Positions 58,407 through 64,000 of a DNA stretch of 64,000 bases are shown piece by piece. The stretch is taken from positions 2,782,001-2,846,000 of the forward strand of contig CAUEEP010000743.1 of assembly GCA_958450365.1 (NCBI GenBank), given 5' to 3'. Source of the stretch: Mesorhabditis belari (lineage: Eukaryota; Nematoda; Chromadorea; Rhabditida; Rhabditidae). How positions within the stretch are numbered: position 1 is the first letter of the stretch; every line of letters starts with the position of its first letter. Below the pieces are notes generated by a model. The model was given only the letters and a program-made list of their open reading frames with translations. It was not told the origin of the DNA and made no database searches. The position numbers were made by a program, and so were the translations under genes.

Positions 58407-60381
58407 TGAAGTGTATTGCCTTAATTTCTGTATCGCTTAAAATACGTGTCAAGTTGTAAGGTCTTATAATTTCTTGTTTCAATTTGCCATGCTTTTATCA
58501 AGTTTTAAGTGTTACGATGTGAATGATCTTCATGTTGTTTTTGACAGGCGAAAGCACATACCTAATTACTTTAATCTTTTTGCTAGTTCGACAAATTGTG
58601 GAAGGAAGAAAGGGAAATAAAGAATCAAGATTATTCTTGCAAATTTAGAAATCTCACAAGAGAATGGGCAAAACCCACGAAAACGAGTGCCCATTCGAAA
58701 CGATTAGACGTGGAAAGGTATTAGGTTATAAATTAAGTCTTGACCACAAATTCAAAACAATATTTATTGACAACCAAAGAGAGCAGTTTAATCGAAATGG
58801 TCTCCATTATTTGCGATGACTCCCCCCATTTTACTGGCAATTGTCGGATTCCCCTCTCAGAAAATTTTTTGCTTTTTATTTCTAGATTCATACCACTGTT
58901 AGGAACAAAGAACTTGCCATGTTGCAAGGAGTCCCGAGCGATTGCTTTTTGTGAGATTCAGTAATTTTATCTTACTAGAATAGAGGATTTGCTACTGATT
59001 TTGAGATTTTAATTTGAAAGTACACAAGGATTTAGGGATGGACTGTTCCACCACAATCAAATCTTTTACTCCCCCACAATCAAATCTTTTTACAAATCAA
59101 ATGTGGGATTCAAATCACAAACACTGTGGCCACGAAGAAAGATTTCCTTCTTCGGGGGTGTTCAACTTGATGACGATTTTGCTGCAGGGAAATTACGGAA
59201 AAGAAATTTTCAGATTTATTGTATCTAGGGAAATTATCTTCGATGCGGTAACGCGAATGATTTCCAACATGAAGCCAAATCCTACCGCAACAAATTAAGA
59301 TAACGATGTTCTGTCAAATAATCTAAAAAAGAAACAAAAAATTTTACGTTCATATTCTCAACATGCTTTTTGCTTATCTACTTTTCGTTTCAATTGTCAA
59401 TTCAATTTCAATTCAAATGTCAAAACGATTACAAATCATTATGTAATTGACAACTTTGATGCTCAATATTTTGTAAATTGAATAAAAAAAACTTGATCAA
59501 CATAAAACGCTTGTTAAAAAGTTGGATATCACAAGAAAGAAACGAAGGGGATTGCATCATTCATTTAAACTTATTTATAAGCCAATTAAATTCTTAGATT
59601 TTTCAGAATAAAACCAAATCCAAAACCTTGATCTTTTAAAGGTAGAACATTAACAGTATGACTGCCAGATCTCGGAAATCCAATGCTCTTGGTCAATTGG
59701 GTATCCGCAGACCATTTACATCTGCTTCTACTCCATCACTCTTCAAAATTTGCTTTTAATTGGCTCAAATTCGTTCAAAAGTATTGATTAAATTTCTATA
59801 AATCACTTAATAATAAACCTTTTCACATTTCTTTTTCAAATCTCAACAATTATTTGCTTAGGAGTGAGCTGTGTGCGTAATATGCCTATACCCGTTCACA
59901 GGATCCCCTGTTTTTCCCTTCTTCACAAATTCCGCCTTCCACTGTTAAATGTAACACATGTACTTTTATTCATTTACGCGATATTCAAACTTTGTTTTTT
60001 TAAAAGCTTCCTGAATTTTGTTTATTTTCTCGCTATTACTGCAGAAATGGAGCTGGTGGGTGGTTTTAGAGGGGTTCCTGGAATCGATATTCTCGGGTTA
60101 CGGTAGCTCTTTTCGTGCGTCGCGGCACTACTAATCGCGCGTCGGTTTTGAAATGCCCCAACGAAATTTTGCGTTTCACGTTTTCGCTCTACCATTTTCA
60201 TACTCTAAACAATTATTTTAGTGATGTATTCAAATTTTTTTTGCCTTCTTAAGTAAAAGCATTAACATTTCTCAATTATGACTTTTTCGCCAAATAATAG
60301 TAGCTTTGCTTTAATAGATTCTTCGAAAAACAAACCTTTGGAGATTTTCATTTAACAATAATCTTGTAACAATTTTTTAGA
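58407..60381 (+). other. Intergenic region holding decayed copies of pat-4 and the duplicated upstream segment
   Basis: Contains a piece of pat-4 (58587-58720), a short block resembling the pat-4 3' flank (CACAATCAAATC, about 59052 and 59080; compare 56151) and the second duplication unit. No intact gene. Confidence 0.65.
58587..58720 (+). pseudogene. Fragment of pat-4 (intron plus exon)
   Basis: Close copy of 53966-54097. It runs from GACAAATTGTGGAAGG through an intron-like stretch (AATCAAGATTATTCTTGCAA) into AAATCTCACAAGAGAATGGG and GACGTGGAAAGGTA. Because intron sequence is included, it arose by DNA duplication, not by reverse transcription. The flanking pat-4 exons are not recognisable. 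Confidence 0.92.
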
Positions 60382-60805
60382 ATGTCGACCAGACGTCGAG
60401 GTGCCACCTCGACAGACGATTCGGCAGCAGCCACACCACCAAATGGTAAATTGCAGAAAAATTGAAAAATCACTAGTCTTTTGTTAGTGTCTTGAATAAA
60501 ACAATTTCTTTAAAAGCTAAAGTTTTAAGCTATTTAATTGGTCATTTTCATTTTTAACTCAAAATTAAGAGCTTATTCAGAGTTCACTCAGCGAGGAGGC
60601 GGTCGGACAAAAAGAGGAGGTTTACAATCACCAACCGAACCTGCAATTCTTGGATCACCGCCAACAGTTCAACCAAATCCATCGATTATGGCAGCTGCTG
60701 CGAAGGATTCTAGGCGCCGATCCGGCAGACATGCTGAGAATGAAACGTGAGTTTGACTTTATGAAACATAGTTGAAAAAATTTTTATCGAGTTTCTTTGC
60801 AGGAA
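59535..60805 (+). repeat. Segmental duplication, unit 2
   Basis: Matches unit 1 (56753-57725) in order and orientation, with an extra stretch at about 60163-60235 and the extra exon material at 60448-60660. The match ends in the exon after AATCAATG(C/T)CCATATTGTG, just inside the finger. Confidence 0.95.
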
Positions 60806-61758
60806 TCAATGCCCATATTGTGACTATACCGATCAACACAACTTTTCCATGCTAGCTCATGTCAGAAACGAGCACCCCGGGCTGAAGGTAGGTTGACTTA
60901 GCCGAAAACAAAGCTATTTTTTTATTAGTGGATCAAAAAAGAAGTCGATCCTGAGGCACCGCGTGCTCCAATTGTTGAAACTCTACATGTAAGTGATGTG
61001 GCTGGTCCATCAAGCTCTTCTCCCCAACAACAACCTCCACAAGCCCCACGAATGAAAGGAAGAAAAGCCAAAGTCACCGAAATTTTGCCAACATCACCAT
61101 CACGAGAAGAACCTGCACCGAAAAAGCGTGGACGACAACCCAAGAAAGTAAACACTTTCTGAAAAAGGAAATGAAATAAAACTATTTAGCCGGAAATCGA
61201 CTTTATGAATGTCGAAGATGTTGTTGCTGAGGAAATCATCAACACTGTTGAGGAAGAAATTATAATACCCGATGAAATTGATGATCCTGGGTCCACATAT
61301 ATCATGGAAGGAGCTGAAATGAAAGAAGACAGCATTCCAATTGGTAAACGCCGTCAAATTCATGCGCTTCCGCCAGATGATGAGAGCGACAAAAAGTAGT
61401 TTATTGAAAAAGATCGATTAAACTGGTTTTGGTTTTGTTTTAGGCACATGAGTCATCAAATTCTTCGGTCTCCAATCCGAGGTCCACTTCCGCGACGTCC
61501 ACATGACGCCGTTCTTCTCGACCCGCAAGTGGCAATGGTTTGCAAGTGAATCTAAAATTTTTGATCAAAATAATTCAGCCTAATCTCGATGTTTCCGTGG
61601 ACAAAAACCCGTATGGGGGCGTGAATATTGGAGACAGTCTTCAAAGGACTTATATGGAGGAACAAATTTTGTCCGAAAACGATGAGTACATTGAAGAACC
61701 ACCCCATCTTGACAAGAATCTTCGACGAGGTGCACCGGGAACTTATGGTTTGTCATAG
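60382..61758 (+). CDS. C2H2 zinc-finger protein with an AT-hook-like motif
   Basis: Starts MSTRRRGATSTDDSAAATPP behind a TTTTTTAG acceptor. An extra exon follows (AYSEFTQRGGGRTKRGG), then the shared PNPSIMAAAAKDSRRRSGRH. One intact finger, CPYCDYTDQHNFSMLAHVRN followed by EHPG, has C-x2-C-x12-H-x4-H spacing. Next are a Ser/Pro/Gln-rich linker, KKRGRQPKK (AT-hook-like, core RGRQP rather than RGRP), a highly acidic stretch (VVAEEIINTVEEEIIIPDEI) and a Tyr/Glu-rich end GAPGTYGLS, stop at 61756-61758. A nuclear DNA-binding role is plausible. No orthologue recognised. The neighbouring gene on the right has related WRG-type fingers. Confidence 0.75.
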
Positions 61759-62166
61759 AAGAACCCTCACGATCAGTTTTGGAGAATTTTGGGACAAGAT
61801 GAGTTAGGAAAAGACGAAATAAACTTAAGAAAAAAATTTAGACTTCATAGTTCGTTTAAATTTACCGAATTGTAAAATTGCAATTTTGTTCTATGGTCCA
61901 TTTAACATACACCGTAAATGCTGTATTAGAATGTCATTCTATTTTCAACCCCTCAAAATCGGTCGACCCAAAAAGTAGATAAGGGGGGACCGGATGAAAC
62001 AAAAATTTAAAATTCTTTAAAAGCTTTTAAACGCTGGCCCTTTGTCCAAAACGTACAAAAAACACGTTTAAAAGTGAAATTATTTTCTTACCCGCGGCCC
62101 CCTTTGAATCTCCAAAAAAATCTATGTGGGGGACCCTTGTGATTTTTTTTCAAAAATACCGTTTTA

Positions 62167-62244
62167 AATTTTACTGCCGATGAAATATTAGTAGGTTTTA
62201 GGTCTAATTTTACTACCGATGAAATATTAGTAGGTTTTAGGTCT
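62167..62244. repeat. 39-bp tandem duplication
   Basis: Two copies of a unit starting AATTTTACT(G/A)CCGATGAA, differing at one base. They abut the hairpin to the right. Confidence 0.95.
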
Positions 62245-62301
62245 CCGGTGGTGCTCCCCCCTCGATACTTTCTCAGTATCGAGGGGGGAGCACCACCGGA
62301 G
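62243..62301. repeat. Perfect 26-bp-arm hairpin
   Basis: CTCCGGTGGTGCTCCCCCCT continues to ATAC, then the loop TTTCTCA, then the exact complement. Much more GC-rich than the surroundings. It could be a terminator-like RNA hairpin, a small-RNA precursor or the end of a lost element. Confidence 0.9.
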
Positions 62302-62530
62302 GCCTCCGGCACAAATAAAAAAAATCGGAGTGCCTCCCCCGATATTGGGAAAGTACCAATGCTTTAATATTTTTTTTCCTACTTCATGGAAGTTGTTCAT
62401 CTATCTAGAGTTAGACCGAGACAAGCGCTTTATTACACCAAACTCTTCATTAATTATTGACTTTCGTGATCTTTTATTTGTTTTTTTACCGTTAATGATA
62501 TTGATTTTTCCAGCTCCAACGTACGACTCT

Positions 62531-64000
62531 ATGATGAATTTGGACGTGGAGGTACAAATTGAGGAGGTTGAATACAGCTCGGGAGCCGAATTTGATGTAA
62601 TTATTTTTATGGATGCTAGAAATTTCCGTTTCTACTGATAGTGACATTTTTTTTCTGGGCCAATTATAAACATATTTTTCAGGAAATTGACGTCGAAGGA
62701 CAACACGACGAACTTTATGAAGATAATAAACATCTGATGTACAGAAGTGCAATGGGACAAAATGTTTGATGGTTTTTATTACGCCAACTAATTACTGCTT
62801 TAGGTCCCGAGAACAAGACCATCTCGACATAATCCACTTGGCGATCCAAATGGTCGTTATCCATGCTATATTGAAGGTTGTAAATGGAGAGGCAACTTCC
62901 GCTCAGTCAGGTGAGCATTTTAATGGAAATTTGTTTTGAATAACTTTGGCAACGATCCTATTTAATTTTGTTTTTTAGATGCACTCATATGCGAAATGTT
63001 CATCCAGATTGGGTTCGACCTCCTCGCTTTGTGCTTAATGTGAGTTAGATGATGTATTTCAACATTTTTGTATTGTTTAGCGTATTGCGCGCGACGGTAC
63101 TGTTCTCCCAGCTAACGATGTCAATGCGCGGTACTCATGTTTCATTGATGGCTGTCCTTGGAGAGGAAACTACCGGTAAAGTTTGCATTTTAAATTTTGC
63201 TATTATTTTTAATCTTTAGTGCCAGCCGTTCCAATCACATGAAAACTCAACACAAGGGATGGGTTCCAAAGAGAACACGCGCAGCAAACGTAAGAACACC
63301 TAAATTTGCATATAGCCATCAAAAAAACTCTTGGCTGGCTAATGTTTTCTCATTTTTCTCCCGTTAGATCGCATTTAAATAAATCCATCCCAATGAGTTT
63401 TTTGTAGTATTCTTAGATTTTTGATGTCGCTCTAAATAGAATTTTTCAAGCTACTTTTGCATAAGAGGGTAATGTCCTTTTTCTCAGATTTAGTTCAAGG
63501 CTTCAAAACTGCCACCTTCCACTTTCACCAGAACAAAACTAATAAATAAGTAATGCCATTGGATTGGAAACGTTAATTGGAAACGTTTTCAATGGGATCC
63601 ATTCATTACTGAAATACAGATTGTTAAAAGTATGCTCAAATAAGGTTTTTCGATCATAAAACTCAGCTCAAAGGAGATCGAAAAGCTAAAAGGTTCATGT
63701 TAACAAGCTTTGAAAATGCTACATAAAACTATTTGTGGATGTGATCTATGGATCAAGTGAACACTGACCGGTCAATAATTTTTTTTGACTGTAACACTGT
63801 AAAAGCTTGTTTTTTTAGGGAGGATATGTTGCGAATGGACGTTATCATTGTCATGTGGAGGAATGCGGCTGGAGAGGCATGAGTCGATCGACTAGAGCAG
63901 TGCACATGCGTCGAGAACATCCCGGATTTGTCAACCCAATTTACACTCCAAGAAACGTAAGTTTTTTATGGATATCATAAAGCCTTCTTTTTAAGATTCC
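62531..64000 (+). CDS. Multi-C2H2 zinc-finger protein (WRG-type fingers), 3' end outside window
   Basis: Start at ATG 62531 (MMNLDVEVQIEEVEYSSG), after TTTTTCCAG, a possible trans-splice acceptor. An acidic N-terminus is followed by at least three fingers with C-x4-C-x12-H-x4-H spacing: CYIEGCKWRGNFRSVRCTHM, CFIDGCPWRGNYRASRSNHM and CHVEECGWRGMSRSTRAVHM. Each is preceded by (R/G)YxC and followed by (H/K)(P/G)(W/F/D) linkers such as EHPGFVNPIYTPRN. Each finger is cut by an intron at nearly the same place or sits between introns. The last exon seen ends at about 63957 in a donor, so the gene continues. Probably a nematode-specific transcription factor or piRNA/chromatin-type factor family; no specific name is claimed. 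Confidence 0.8.

Larger units (their letters stand above)
61759..62530 (+). other. Intergenic region between the zinc-finger genes
   Basis: 3' flank of the gene ending 61758 and 5' region of the next. It contains a 39-bp tandem duplication and a perfect hairpin (both listed) and no reading frame of interest. Confidence 0.55.

Noticed and set aside
58740..59298. Frames right of the pat-4 fragment as a gene
   Set aside because: No motif; the interval is best explained as decayed duplicated DNA.

Overview
The window is nuclear DNA of a nematode, most likely a rhabditid. Every recognisable gene is split by very short introns, many about 38-60 bp and ending in TTTAG or TTTCAG. Several start codons lie directly behind an intron-like acceptor, as expected for spliced-leader trans-splicing. 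The best protein matches are to worm genes: ogt-1, pat-4, sql-1, an Abd-B-type Hox gene, ACMSD, an ERp72-like PDI and swp-1. From memory, at least ogt-1, pat-4, sql-1, nob-1, ACMSD and the ERp72-like PDI all map to C. elegans chromosome III, so the window probably belongs to the equivalent chromosome. Species and genus cannot be fixed from this sequence. Exon boundaries were read by eye; gene spans are firmer than individual splice sites.

Layout. 1-2645 (minus): swp-1-like splicing regulator, running off the left edge. 3645-9460 (plus): complete O-GlcNAc transferase. 10400-13298 (plus): ERp72-like disulfide isomerase with two rather than three thioredoxin domains. 13965-16864 (plus): secreted protein with about eleven EF-hand loops. 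17046-26265 (minus): ACMSD of the kynurenine pathway, split by a 7.5-kb intron that holds a complete Cys-loop receptor gene on the opposite strand (20499-24440). 26738-31614 (plus): GMAP-210/sql-1-like golgin, divergent from ACMSD across 0.47 kb. 33482-38229 (minus): posterior Hox gene with two candidate alternative last exons, each completing homeodomain helix 3. 38230-47703: 9.5 kb without a convincing gene, rich in repeats and holding a mariner relic. 47704-51529 (plus): TAF1B-like RNA polymerase I factor. 53106-55594 (plus): integrin-linked kinase pat-4. 57524-64000 (plus): a cluster of three zinc-finger-type genes, two of them products of a tandem segmental duplication that also copied part of pat-4.

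Mobile DNA is a major theme. Small non-autonomous inverted-repeat elements sit in introns and intergenic DNA. Four to five have 8-bp target duplications (hAT-like, one only 40 bp long). One has TTAA ends (piggyBac-like), and several have TA-type ends. One pair of 269-bp copies lies in the EF-hand and ACMSD introns, and another family has a second element nested inside it. Three degenerate tRNA-like sequences are also present.

The genes are mostly unrelated housekeeping and developmental loci, not a pathway or operon. The most interesting points are the duplicated homeodomain-completing exon, the nested ion-channel gene, the lost PDI domain, the phase-matched exon arrays in the golgin, the zinc-finger/pat-4 duplication and the 8-bp-TSD foldback elements.
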